A DNA stretch of 36,325 bases, taken from contig CAIYTE010000117.1 in the NCBI GenBank assembly GCA_903929045.1, positions 1 to 36,325 on the forward strand. Direction: 5' to 3'. Each line of letters starts with the position of its first letter. Positions within the stretch are counted from its first letter, which is position 1. The notes below the pieces were generated by a model. That model was not told where the DNA came from and made no database searches. It saw only the letters and a program-made list of their open reading frames with translations. Both the position numbers and the translations under genes were made by a program. Positions 1 through 11,223 of this stretch are shown here, one piece after another. The DNA comes from an uncultured Hyphomicrobiales bacterium (lineage in GTDB: Bacteria > Pseudomonadota > Alphaproteobacteria > Rhizobiales > Xanthobacteraceae).

Positions 1-132
1 AAGATTGACGGTGTGCGGATTGTCCGGCGGGTAAGCACCCGGCAAATTCCACTTGGTTTGCGCGGACGCCGGCGAAACGGCGAATGCGGCGGCCGCACAG
101 ACCGCGACGAACGTGAAAGATCGCAATGACAT
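1..132 (-). CDS. dctP: TRAP transporter substrate-binding protein DctP, N-terminal part (cut by window edge)
   Basis: Only the first 44 codons are in the window; the gene continues past position 1. The ATG at 132-130 follows a purine-rich site (AGAGGGG). The protein opens with a clear Sec signal peptide (MSLRSFTFVAVCAAAAFAVS, then PASA before QTKW). The mature start, TKWNLPGAYPPDNPHTVN, resembles the first strand of periplasmic DctP-type TRAP solute receptors. It lies 21 bp downstream of dctM in the same direction, which fits a dctQ-dctM-dctP operon. The ligand cannot be told from this fragment. Confidence 0.75.
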   Translation of the reverse strand, partial: MSLRSFTFVAVCAAAAFAVSPASAQTKWNLPGAYPPDNPHTVNL

Positions 133-153
133 GAGACGCCCCTCTATCGTTGA

Positions 154-1464
154 CTAACCGGGAAACACGTAGCGCGGCAGCACCATCACGATATCCGGGA
201 ACACCGTGATGATGGCGACCGCGACGACCAGCAGAAAGAAGAACGGCAACGACGCGCGCGCCACCGTATTGGAATCCTTGCCGCTCATTGTTTGCAGCAC
301 GAACAGATTGAAGCCGACCGGCGGCGACACTTCCGCCATCTCGACCACCAGCACGACGAAAATACCGAACCAGACGAGGTCGAAGCCTGCCTGCTTGATC
401 ATCGGAATGACGATGGCGGTCGTCAGCACGATCATCGAGATGCCGTCGAGCGCGGTGCCGAGCACGATATACATCACGGTGAGCGCCGCAATCAGCGCAT
501 AGGGCGACAAATGGAAGCTGTCGACCCAGCCGGCCAGCGCCGCCGGAATGCCGGTATAGGCCATCGACGTCGACATATAGGACGCGCCGGCCAGGATCAG
601 CATGATCATGCAATTGACGCGCACGGTGCCCATGACGCTGGCGAAGAAAGACGGCCACGTCAGTTGGCCGTGCCACCAGGCAATCGCGAGTGAGCCGAGC
701 ACACCCCAGGCCGCGCATTCGGTCGCGGTCGCCCAGCCGAGCATCAGCGAAACGAAGACCAGCAGGATCAGCAGCGTCAGCGGAATGAGCTGCTTGGATT
801 CATGCAGCTTCTCGCGAAACGTCATCGCCGGTTCGGGCGGCGGCTGCTTGTCGGGATTCAGCAGCGACCAGACGGCGATGTAGCCAGAGTACAGCACCAT
901 CACGAGCAGGCCGGGCAGGAAACCGGCGAGGAAGATCTGAATGATCGAGGCGTTGGCGGCGACCGCGTAGACCACCATCGTGATCGACGGCGGAATGAGA
1001 ATGCCAAGCGTGCCGGCGCCCGCTAGCGAGCCGAGCGAAATCATTTCGTCGTAGCCGCGCTTCTTGAGTTCCGGCAGCGCGATCTTGGCGACGGTGGCGC
1101 AGGTCGCCGCCGACGATCCCGACACCGAACCGAAGATGCCGCAGGCCAGCACGTTGACGTGCATCAACCGTCCGGGAATGCGGTTGAGCCACGGCGCGAG
1201 GCCGCGAAACATCTCCTCGGACAATTTGGTGCGGAACAGGATCTCGCCCATCCAGATGAACAACGGCAGCGCGGCGAGCGTCCAGGAATTGCTGTTGCCC
1301 CAGATGGTCGTCGCTAGCACCGGGCCGGACGGAATGTTGCCGCCGACGAAATGCATGCCGACATAGCCGGTGGCGAGCAACGCCATCGCAATCCAGACGC
1401 CGCCGGCGAGCAGCGCCGTCAGGAAGACAAGCAGCAGCGCGGAAATTTCGACGAGTTCGACCAT
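154..1464 (-). CDS. dctM: TRAP transporter large permease DctM
   Basis: A 436-aa polytopic inner-membrane protein, the usual length for a TRAP large (12-TM) subunit, which couples sodium entry to solute uptake. Hydrophobic segments fill the chain. The family-typical stretch SGSSAATCATVAKIALPELK (about residues 116-135) is followed by GAGTLGILIPPSITMV, the conserved loop of the DctM/SiaM family. It starts at ATG 1464, three bases after the dctQ stop, so the two are translationally close. The transporter genes are divergent from the oxoprolinase-type enzyme at 2209, so the substrate may feed that enzyme (inference). Confidence 0.93.
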   Translation of the reverse strand: MVELVEISALLLVFLTALLAGGVWIAMALLATGYVGMHFVGGNIPSGPVLATTIWGNSNSWTLAALPLFIWMGEILFRTKLSEEMFRGLAPWLNRIPGRLMHVNVLACGIFGSVSGSSAATCATVAKIALPELKKRGYDEMISLGSLAGAGTLGILIPPSITMVVYAVAANASIIQIFLAGFLPGLLVMVLYSGYIAVWSLLNPDKQPPPEPAMTFREKLHESKQLIPLTLLILLVFVSLMLGWATATECAAWGVLGSLAIAWWHGQLTWPSFFASVMGTVRVNCMIMLILAGASYMSTSMAYTGIPAALAGWVDSFHLSPYALIAALTVMYIVLGTALDGISMIVLTTAIVIPMIKQAGFDLVWFGIFVVLVVEMAEVSPPVGFNLFVLQTMSGKDSNTVARASLPFFFLLVVAVAIITVFPDIVMVLPRYVFPG

Positions 1465-1467
1465 GCG

Positions 1468-2010
1468 TTACACCGCGCTCTGGATCGCCTGCTCGACGAC
1501 CTCTTCCGCGGTCTGCGGCTTGGGCTTCTCGTAGCGCGGGGTGTTGCCGCGGATGACGTGAATGAACTCGTCGATGAAGGCGATCAACAGGATCACCAGA
1601 CCGCCGCTGTAGCCGAGTTGCGGTATCCAGAGCGGCACCGGCAGCACGCCCTGGGCGATGTCGTTAAATTTCCAGGAATAGTAGGTCATCTGCACGGCGT
1701 AATAGGCGAAGAAACCGACAAAGAAGCCGCCGATCAGCAGCGAGGCGACTTCGAAATAATGCCGCGTCTTGCCCTCGAGCCGGTCGATCAGCAGACCGAC
1801 GCGGATCATCTCGCCGTGGCGGAACGTATGCGCGAGGCCGAGAAACGAGGTGGCGACCATGCACCACGACACCAGATCGTCGCCAGCCGGGATGTTGAAG
1901 CCGACCGGGCGCCCGGCCGAGAGCAGCATCATCAGCACGAAGATGGCGACGAGAAAGACGCCGGCCAGATATCCGGCGAACAGATAGAGACGGTCGAGAA
2001 ACACGCGCAT
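1468..2010 (-). CDS. dctQ: TRAP transporter small permease DctQ
   Basis: A 180-aa protein with four hydrophobic segments, matching the small membrane subunit of TRAP transporters. The chosen start is ATG 2010 (MRVFLDRLYLFAGYLAGVFL), preceded by GAGGGG about 6 bases upstream. A longer frame to 2061 adds 17 residues of non-family sequence without a ribosome site. Family features include GRPVGFNIPAGDDLVSWCMV and a HGEMIRVGLLIDRL segment after the second membrane span. It is the first gene of the transporter operon, so the operon promoter should lie in 2011-2208. Confidence 0.88.
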   Translation of the reverse strand: MRVFLDRLYLFAGYLAGVFLVAIFVLMMLLSAGRPVGFNIPAGDDLVSWCMVATSFLGLAHTFRHGEMIRVGLLIDRLEGKTRHYFEVASLLIGGFFVGFFAYYAVQMTYYSWKFNDIAQGVLPVPLWIPQLGYSGGLVILLIAFIDEFIHVIRGNTPRYEKPKPQTAEEVVEQAIQSAV

Positions 2011-2067
2011 CGCAGAACCCCTCAGACCCGCATGATGGCTGCGGCCCCACAGGGAAAGCAAGATGCT

Positions 2068-2151
2068 TGCCGGTTCTTTGCCGGTTCTCTCTTTGTATCT
2101 TTTGGCTAGGCCTGCCCGCCAAGGCTGACCACAGGCCGCAACCTTGGCTAG
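2068..2151. promoter_or_regulatory. Cluster of short direct and inverted repeats between dctQ and the oxoprolinase gene
   Basis: The 198-bp divergent intergenic region holds three repeat pairs. TGCCGGTTCT occurs at 2068-2077 and again at 2079-2088, an 11-bp period. GCCAAGG (2118-2124) is mirrored by CCTTGGC (2142-2148), 7-bp arms 17 bp apart. TTGGCTAG occurs at 2102-2109 and 2144-2151, 42 bp apart. Helical-turn spacing fits regulator binding, but no regulator gene is in the window. That these are operators is inference. Confidence 0.35.
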
Positions 2152-2208
2152 CTTGTCTTAGTCCCGAGGGAACGGCATCGTGCAGCGCACTGAAATGGGG
2201 CGAAGTCT

Positions 2209-5856
<3,648 letters not shown>

Positions 5857-5885
5857 GAGCTAATCGGAAACTGTGAACCAACTTT

Positions 5886-6671
5886 CTACTGCAACGTCAC
5901 ATTCGAAGTCGCTTTAGCGGTAGGCGCAACGCCGAGCGTTTTCTTCGGTTGCGGCGAGCCGCTTGTTGGATCTGGGGCTGCCGTCGTTTTCGCTAGAGCA
6001 TCTTGGATCTGACCCTGAATCGTCGGCGGCAAACAGAGAGAAAGATATTCCCTCGTGTGATAGTAGACAGCTGCAGGTGAATTGATCGGGTAAGCGACAG
6101 CTTTCGGATCAACAATAGCTTTCGCCAAATCGTTTCGATATGCGACCTGGAGTTTTTTTACGAGCTTTCCGATTGTCGCTGGATCTTGTGCGAACAGGTA
6201 GCTGTCACCTATCGAACCGGTCAGCGCCGATCCTAAACCGAAAGCCTGCGCCAACGTCGTCAACGTTGCCGGACTCGCGTTAGTATTGGCACCCACGATA
6301 GCCGCGGTGGCCGCCCCGGATGCCGTGATTATATCTTTGATCCGATTTTTCTGACGATCGAATTTCCAAAGGTCCGATATATAGATCTGGCAGGCATCAT
6401 CGACGGTATTAAAGCCGGTCAGAATCACGCTGTACCATTCGGGCACCGAACGGGGCATGTTCTCTTTGCCAAATCCGTTGCCCTCAAGAAGCGCTCTAAC
6501 GACGCCGTTTTCACGAAGGACAGCCTCACTGACGTTCTCGCGAGCAACCACGTTGGTCTTAATTCCAAGAGTTGGATCCGGACCATAACGGTCCGTCCAT
6601 AAATCTCTGAATTCACTGCAACCAGTCAGCCCAAACGCCGCCACTAAAACCAAACCAGAATAACGCCGCAT
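5886..6671 (-). CDS. Orphan lipoprotein of unknown function
   Basis: I do not recognise a family. The start is set at ATG 6671 (MRRYSGLVLVAAFGLTGCSE), where a lipobox LTGC predicts lipidation at residue 18; a longer frame to 6707 adds 12 residues and spoils the signal peptide. A GGGGGATGGG run precedes the ATG. The roughly 261-aa product has no membrane span after the signal, apart from an Ala/Gly-rich hydrophobic stretch (TASGAATAAIVGANT). The C-terminal 35 residues are Pro/Thr/Ala-rich. Base composition is lower in GC than the flanking genes, which may mean transfer. It is tail-to-tail with the oxoprolinase gene, 29 bp apart. Confidence 0.65.
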   Translation of the reverse strand: MRRYSGLVLVAAFGLTGCSEFRDLWTDRYGPDPTLGIKTNVVARENVSEAVLRENGVVRALLEGNGFGKENMPRSVPEWYSVILTGFNTVDDACQIYISDLWKFDRQKNRIKDIITASGAATAAIVGANTNASPATLTTLAQAFGLGSALTGSIGDSYLFAQDPATIGKLVKKLQVAYRNDLAKAIVDPKAVAYPINSPAAVYYHTREYLSLCLPPTIQGQIQDALAKTTAAPDPTSGSPQPKKTLGVAPTAKATSNVTLQ

Positions 6672-6950
6672 CCCATCCCCCAAAAACCACCCCGGATGGC
6701 CATGCAACCATTGCGGGTTATAGATTCAACGAAGGTATTTTTTTCGCTGGGATAAGTGGGGCAACGAATGTGGATAATGCTGTGAATTGGCGATGCGCTC
6801 GCTGAGCTAACCCTTTCCAAAAACGTGCAAGTTTTTTACTTACATCAATTCGTATATTTGGTTGTGAATTGCGAGGACTGTTGACACGGTGGATCCCGAG
6901 CGCTGCCCTTTTTCACAAGACTGGCTGTAAAGCTTGGAGTTAAGGGCGCG
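6672..6950. other. AT-richer intergenic gap, no gene seen
   Basis: About 280 bp between the lipoprotein start and the end of the efflux gene. Two 60-base stretches counted by hand (6721-6780 and 6841-6900) hold 25 and 27 G+C, against 36 in 4741-4800 inside the oxoprolinase gene. No open frame with a ribosome site is visible. A TATAAC at 6722-6717 on the minus strand could be a -10 for the lipoprotein, but no good -35 accompanies it. Confidence 0.5.
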
Positions 6951-8552
6951 CTAATGCCCACCCGCCCCGGCGGCCACGGGCACCGGCTTCTTCATGATGA
7001 CGCCGGCGACGGCGAGCATGATGAATATCGCCGTCAGCACCAGGAAGACATCGCCGAAGCTCATGACCAGCGCCTGCTTGCGCGCCATCAGCGACATCTG
7101 CTTGAGCGCCTGGAGCGCGCCGTCGGAACCGCCGAACTTCTGCGTCAGTTGCGCCAGCGTCTCGGTCGCGGTGACGCTGCCGTAGTTTACGGCCTCGTGC
7201 AGGCGCGCGAGATGCAAATCCATGCGGTCGTTAAGCGCCGTATTGATCGCAGCGAGGCCGATGGCGCCGCCGAGATTGCGCATCAGGTTGAACAGGCCGG
7301 ACGCGTTCTTGATGCGGTCGGGCGACAGGGTGCCGAGCGCGGTGTTGGTCACCGGCACGATCGACAGCATCAGGCCGATGCCGCGGAAGATCTGCGGCCA
7401 CAGCAATTCGTAGAAATCCCAATCCTGCGTGATCGTGGTCATCTGCCACGTGCCGTAGGCAAAGAACAGGAAGCCGCCCATCAGGATGTAGCGCGGGTCG
7501 AAGCGCTGCGCGAGCTGACCGGCAATGGGCGCGGTCAGAAACATGGCAACGCCGGAGACGAACATCGTGTCACCGATCATCAGCGCGTTGTAACCACGCA
7601 CCTGCGCCAGATAGACCGGGTAGAGATAGGTCAGCCCGTAAAGGCCGATGCCGAGCACAAACGAGAACGCGCTGCCGATCGCAAAATTGCGATTGGCGAA
7701 GGCGCGTAGATCGACGATCGGATTCGCCGCGGTCAGCACGCGCCAGAAGAAAAACAAAGCCGACGCGGCGCTCACCAGCGCCAGCGCCGTCAGCACACCG
7801 TCGTCGAACCAGCCGTAACGCGGCCCCTCTTCCAGCACATATTCGAGCGAGCCGAGGAACAGGCCCATCGACGACAGGCCCCACCAGTCGAACTTCTTGA
7901 GAAGCGAATAATCCGGCTTGTCGAAATCGATCAGGCTCCACGCCAGTACGGCGACAACGATGCCGGGGATGATGTTGATGAAGAACAGCCAGTGCCACGA
8001 CATCAACTCGGTCACGTAACCGCCGATGGTCGGACCAACTGTGGGGGCGAGGGTCGCGATCAGCCCGACCACCGGCGCCACCAGCTTTTGCTGGGGTCCG
8101 GGGAAAATCACATAAGCGGAGGCAAACACCGTCGGTACCATGCCGCCGCCGATGAAGCCCTGCACGGCGCGCCACACGATCATGCTGTTGATCGAGGTCG
8201 ATAGCCCGCACATCACGCTCGCCAGCGTGAAGCCGGCGGCGGCGATGGTGAACAGCATGCGTGTACCGAGCGCACGCGACAGATAACCGGACAGCGGGAT
8301 CGCGATCACCTCGGCGATCAGATACGAGGTCTGCACCCACGGGATCTCATCGCCCGAGGCCGACAGGCCCGCCTGGATTTCGGAGAGCGAGGCCGACACG
8401 ATCTGGATGTCGAGGATCGCCATAAACATGCCGAAGCACATCACGACGAAGGCGAGGATCTTGCGCCGTCTGGAAAAGTCCGCGCTTCCGGCACCACCTG
8501 TCGGGGAACGGGCAGAGACCGGAAGCGCGTCAGGGGTGGTGACGGTACTCAT
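6951..8552 (-). CDS. emrB: DHA2-family (EmrB-type) multidrug efflux MFS transporter
   Basis: A 533-aa inner-membrane protein with about 14 hydrophobic segments, the layout of the drug:H+ antiporter-2 family. Visible features are the first-span motif FMAILDIQIVSASLSEIQ, IPWVQTSYLIAEVIAIPLSG, the motif-A-like loop SRALGTRMLF, and LAPTVGPTIGGYV (motif C region). A GTG at 8555 is an alternative start, but the GGTGGTGA site at about 8567-8560 is better spaced for ATG 8552. The start lies 7 bp after the stop of the adaptor gene, so the two form one operon. With the adaptor and an outer-membrane channel it would export hydrophobic toxic compounds. No TolC-like gene is in the window. Confidence 0.93.
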   Translation of the reverse strand: MSTVTTPDALPVSARSPTGGAGSADFSRRRKILAFVVMCFGMFMAILDIQIVSASLSEIQAGLSASGDEIPWVQTSYLIAEVIAIPLSGYLSRALGTRMLFTIAAAGFTLASVMCGLSTSINSMIVWRAVQGFIGGGMVPTVFASAYVIFPGPQQKLVAPVVGLIATLAPTVGPTIGGYVTELMSWHWLFFINIIPGIVVAVLAWSLIDFDKPDYSLLKKFDWWGLSSMGLFLGSLEYVLEEGPRYGWFDDGVLTALALVSAASALFFFWRVLTAANPIVDLRAFANRNFAIGSAFSFVLGIGLYGLTYLYPVYLAQVRGYNALMIGDTMFVSGVAMFLTAPIAGQLAQRFDPRYILMGGFLFFAYGTWQMTTITQDWDFYELLWPQIFRGIGLMLSIVPVTNTALGTLSPDRIKNASGLFNLMRNLGGAIGLAAINTALNDRMDLHLARLHEAVNYGSVTATETLAQLTQKFGGSDGALQALKQMSLMARKQALVMSFGDVFLVLTAIFIMLAVAGVIMKKPVPVAAGAGGH

Positions 8553-8559
8553 CACAATG

Positions 8560-9837
8560 TCACCACCGAGTTGATTGGCCGTCAGCCGTCTTTGCTGCTT
8601 CGGCGACGCGGCGCGCGTCGCTGCGTGCGGCCAGAGCCGACGGCTTGGTATTCACGTTGACCACGACCGACATGCCGGGCCGCAGCTGGCGGCGCGCGGC
8701 GACATCGGCTGGCACCTGGATGCGCACGGCGATGCGCTGCACAATCTTGGTGAAGTTGCCGGTGGCGTTGTCGGGCGGCAGCAGCGAGAAGGTCGAGCCG
8801 GAGGCCGGCGACACGCTCAGCACTTCGCCAGTGATCTCGTGACCGGGGATGGCATCGACATCGACCGCAACCGGCTGTCCCGGCTGCAGGCGCGCGAGCT
8901 GCGTCTCCTTGAAGTTGGCGTCGATATAGACCTGGTCAAGCGGCACGACGCTGGCGAGCCGCTGGCCGGTCTGCACGAAATCGCCGACGCGCACCGCGCG
9001 GTTGCCGACGACGCCGTCGATCGGCGCGCGGATCAAAGTGAACGACAGATCGCGTTCGGTCTTGGCCGTCGCGGTCTGCAATTCGTTGAGCGTGCGCGAG
9101 GCTTCCTGTTGCTGCGCCTTGAGCACATCGACATTGGCGGCGGCCTGCTCGATCGCGGCCTGCGCACCGAGGACGGCAGCGGCAGTCTGATCGCGGTTGG
9201 ACTGCGCCTGCTCCAAAGTCTGCTTGCTGGCGAACTCCTTGCCGGCAAGCGTCTGCTGGCGCTCAAGTTCAGACTGCGCGCGCGTGGCCTGCGCCTGCGC
9301 CGACACAAGCTGCGCCTTGGCCTGCTCGACCATGGCCTGCTGTGCGGGAATTTGGCGGCCGATGCGCTCAACCGTCGCCTGCTGCGTCGCCATCTTGTCG
9401 CGCGCGGCGGCGACGGCGAGCTTGTAGTCGCCATCGTCGATGCGGGCGATGACGTCGCCGGTGTGAACGTAAGTGTTGTCGCTGACCTCAACGGACGAAA
9501 CATAGCCCGCGACCTTGGCGGCGAGCGTCGTGGCGTCGGCCTTCACATAGGCGTCGTCGGTCGCCACCATGTAACGGCCCGCGGTGACGTAGTTGAAGCC
9601 GTACCAGCCGGCACCGGCCAGCAACACAGCGGCCACGCCCATCAAAACGCGCTTACGGTTCGCCTTCAGCGCGCTCGTGACCTTGGCCTTCGCCGAAGCC
9701 GGCGGCGCTTCCGCGGCGCGAGCCTGCGGCCCTTCGTCGGCCTTGGCTTCCGGAGCGTTTGTTTCGACGGCAGGCGGCGTTTCCGCCTGAACGACGCTGA
9801 GCCGCGAGGTATCCGCGATCTTCGTGCGCTGCAACAT
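8560..9837 (-). CDS. emrA: HlyD/EmrA-family membrane fusion (periplasmic adaptor) protein
   Basis: A 425-aa adaptor. Residues 1-60 are a cytoplasmic Ala/Glu-rich tail, followed by one membrane span (VLMGVAAVLLAGAGWYGF). The biotinyl-lipoyl-like half VATDDAYVKADATTLAAKVA comes next, then a long Gln/Ala-rich coiled-coil hairpin (about residues 150-260), the second lipoyl half (TLIRAPIDGVVGNRAVRVGD) and a beta-barrel region. This order is standard for EmrA-type adaptors that bridge an MFS pump to an outer-membrane channel. ATG 9837 has a GGAGAT site 8 bases upstream. It is the first gene of the operon, under the two palindromic operators upstream, and the neighbouring TetR is the likely repressor. 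Confidence 0.93.
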   Translation of the reverse strand: MLQRTKIADTSRLSVVQAETPPAVETNAPEAKADEGPQARAAEAPPASAKAKVTSALKANRKRVLMGVAAVLLAGAGWYGFNYVTAGRYMVATDDAYVKADATTLAAKVAGYVSSVEVSDNTYVHTGDVIARIDDGDYKLAVAAARDKMATQQATVERIGRQIPAQQAMVEQAKAQLVSAQAQATRAQSELERQQTLAGKEFASKQTLEQAQSNRDQTAAAVLGAQAAIEQAAANVDVLKAQQQEASRTLNELQTATAKTERDLSFTLIRAPIDGVVGNRAVRVGDFVQTGQRLASVVPLDQVYIDANFKETQLARLQPGQPVAVDVDAIPGHEITGEVLSVSPASGSTFSLLPPDNATGNFTKIVQRIAVRIQVPADVAARRQLRPGMSVVVNVNTKPSALAARSDARRVAEAAKTADGQSTRW

Positions 9838-9853
9838 ATTGGTATCTCCGAAT

Positions 9854-9872
9854 TGACCGAACGGTTCGGTCA
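9854..9872. promoter_or_regulatory. Palindromic operator 1 (TetR-family type), emrA-proximal
   Basis: TGACCGAACGGTTCGGTCA is a perfect inverted repeat with 9-bp arms around one central base. It sits just downstream of the predicted emrA transcription start (near 9873) and 16 bp before the emrA ATG, so a bound repressor would block initiation or elongation. An identical-arm copy lies 58 bp away (centre to centre). The binding protein is inferred to be the product of the divergent tetR-family gene. Confidence 0.85.
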
Positions 9873-9879
9873 GATTTTG

Positions 9880-9908
9880 GAGATACGCCGAGTCTAAGCG
9901 GGCGTCAA
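9880..9908 (-). promoter_or_regulatory. Predicted promoter of the emrAB operon
   Basis: On the minus strand a TTGACG (9908-9903) is followed after 17 bases by TATCTC (9885-9880). The -35 matches sigma-70 consensus at five of six positions and the -10 at three of six. It lies exactly between the two operators, which flank it closely on both sides. Prediction by eye only. Confidence 0.5.
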
Positions 9909-9911
9909 TAT

Positions 9912-9930
9912 TGACCGAACCGTTCGGTCA
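9912..9930. promoter_or_regulatory. Palindromic operator 2 (TetR-family type), tetR-proximal
   Basis: TGACCGAACCGTTCGGTCA repeats operator 1 with the same 9-bp arms and only the central base changed. It ends at the base before the -35 of the predicted tetR promoter and starts four bases from the -35 of the emrA promoter. It could therefore control both directions. Confidence 0.85.
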
Positions 9931-9959
9931 TTGAAATTAGTCTAAGATGTGCATATAAA
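9931..9959 (+). promoter_or_regulatory. Predicted sigma-70 promoter of the tetR-family gene
   Basis: TTGAAA at 9931-9936 and TATAAA at 9954-9959 are separated by 17 bases, a near-consensus housekeeping promoter pointing to the regulator gene at 10039. Operator 2 abuts the -35 box, so autoregulation is likely (inference). Confidence 0.65.
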
Positions 9960-10038
9960 GGGATGGCAGCGGATGGATTCGGGCGTTTGCCCGGTAAATC
10001 CATATAATTCATGTAGTTAGCCGCCGCAGGAGACGACG

Positions 10039-10677
10039 ATGAGCGAAGCTTTGGTCCTCGAACGGCCCGTGGACGGCACCGATGACAGCGCCAAACGGCG
10101 CCAGATTTTGGCCGGCGCCCGTCAAATCTTCCTGACGCAGGGGTTCGACGCCGCAAGCATGATGGATATCGCCAAGGCGGCCGGCGTCTCCAAGGGCACG
10201 CTCTACGTTTACTTCAAGGACAAGGACGACCTGTTCGACGGCATGGTGCGCAGCGAATGCGTCATGCAGATCGATGGCGTATTCGACTTCGATCACGCCG
10301 ACCACGACGTCGAGGCCGTGCTGCTCCGTCACGGCAAGGCTTTCGTGAAAGCGATCGGAAATCCCGAGCGGCTTTCCTCCTGGCGCACGGTCATCGCGGT
10401 CGCGGAGCGCATGCCGGAAGTCGGCCGCAAACTGTACGAATCCGGTCCGGCGCGCGGCGTCGCCAGTCTCGCTGCCTATCTCAAGGCACAGACTGAAGCC
10501 GGCGTCCTCGCGGTCGACGATTATGAGGTTGCCGCGTCACAGTTCATCGAGACCTGCCACGCCACCATGCTCAAGCCGATGCTGTTCAATTTCGGGCCAC
10601 CGCCGACCGACGAGCGCATTGACCATGTCGTCGGCATCGCCGTGCGCACGTTCCTCGCCGCTTATCGCAAGAAGTAG
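10039..10677 (+). CDS. TetR/AcrR-family transcriptional regulator of the efflux operon
   Basis: A 212-aa protein of usual TetR length. The N-terminal helix-turn-helix spans about residues 20-66: [18 protein letters not shown], then [20 protein letters not shown], the hallmark HTH and YxYF recognition region. The C-terminal half is the variable ligand and dimer domain. ATG 10039 has an AGGAGA site at 10027-10032. It is divergent from emrAB with two perfect palindromes between them, so it most likely represses the pump and itself until a pump substrate binds. The ligand is unknown. Confidence 0.92.
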   Translation: MSEALVLERPVDGTDDSAKRRQILAGARQIFLTQGFDAASMMDIAKAAGVSKGTLYVYFKDKDDLFDGMVRSECVMQIDGVFDFDHADHDVEAVLLRHGKAFVKAIGNPERLSSWRTVIAVAERMPEVGRKLYESGPARGVASLAAYLKAQTEAGVLAVDDYEVAASQFIETCHATMLKPMLFNFGPPPTDERIDHVVGIAVRTFLAAYRKK

Positions 10678-10757
10678 CCAGGCACGGGAAAGCCGGCATT
10701 AAGCATGCGCGCTACCCTGCCCTTGATTTGCGGCCCGGCCAGGCCGACTCTTCCGCT

Positions 10758-11126
10758 ATGCGCAACACGATTCTGATCGCGATCCTTGCGGCAATGCTGG
10801 CCTCGCCGGCGTCGGCTGCGAACTATCCGGTCACGGGCCGTTGGGGTCAGGGCGACAGCGCGGCCAAGCCGCCGATCGACTGCAGCAAGCTCCGCGTCAT
10901 CGAGTTCAACGGCGACACGCGCACCGACAGCGACGGTGGCGTGCCGGGCTATCGGCTCAAGTCGATCAGTTCTGAAGGCCCGTCGGCGCATCGCATCGTC
11001 GACCAGTTCACGAGCGGACAGATCCGCAATGGATCGACGCGATACACGTTGCGGCAAATCGATGCCGACCACATCGAGCTGAACATGCAGCAAGGCGGCA
11101 CCATCAAGTTGCAGCGGTGTAAGTAG
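10758..11126 (+). CDS. Small secreted protein of unknown function
   Basis: A 122-aa product. The start is set at ATG 10758 because it begins a clean Sec signal peptide (MRNTILIAILAAMLASPASA, then ANYPV); a longer frame from 10728 adds ten residues ahead of it. The mature part (about 102 aa) has two Cys residues, one in PPIDCSKLRVIEF and one in the C-terminal LQRCK, that could form a disulfide in the periplasm. The short strands at the end (STRYTLRQIDADHIELNMQ) suggest a small beta-rich fold. I do not recognise the family. It follows the tetR gene by 80 bp and may have its own promoter. Confidence 0.7.
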   Translation: MRNTILIAILAAMLASPASAANYPVTGRWGQGDSAAKPPIDCSKLRVIEFNGDTRTDSDGGVPGYRLKSISSEGPSAHRIVDQFTSGQIRNGSTRYTLRQIDADHIELNMQQGGTIKLQRCK

Positions 11127-11134
11127 ATCAGGCC

Positions 11135-11218
11135 GTCATCCCCGCGAAAGCGGGGATCCAGCCCTTACTAACTATCCAAAATTAAATTGCTGGATCTTCC
11201 GCCTGCGCGGACGATGAC
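11135..11218. repeat. Palindromic intergenic repeat element (REP-like inverted pair)
   Basis: Two related units in inverted orientation. The left one (11135-11162) runs GTCATC, hairpin CCCCGC-GAAA-GCGGGG, ATCCAGC. The right one (11189-11218) is a diverged reverse-complement copy running GCTGGATC to GATGAC. The 26-bp spacer is AT-rich. The core hairpin recurs in the element at 29721-29803. Such GTCATCCCCGCG repeats are widespread between genes in this order. It lies between converging genes and may help end transcription. Confidence 0.85.
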
Positions 11219-11223
11219 AATCG

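Noticed and set aside
6881-6886. Perfect TTGACA on the plus strand as a promoter
   Set aside because: No -10 at the right distance and no plus-strand gene downstream.
8575-9897. 440-codon plus-strand frame opposite emrA
   Set aside because: Antisense to an intact adaptor protein; it would also span the operator region.
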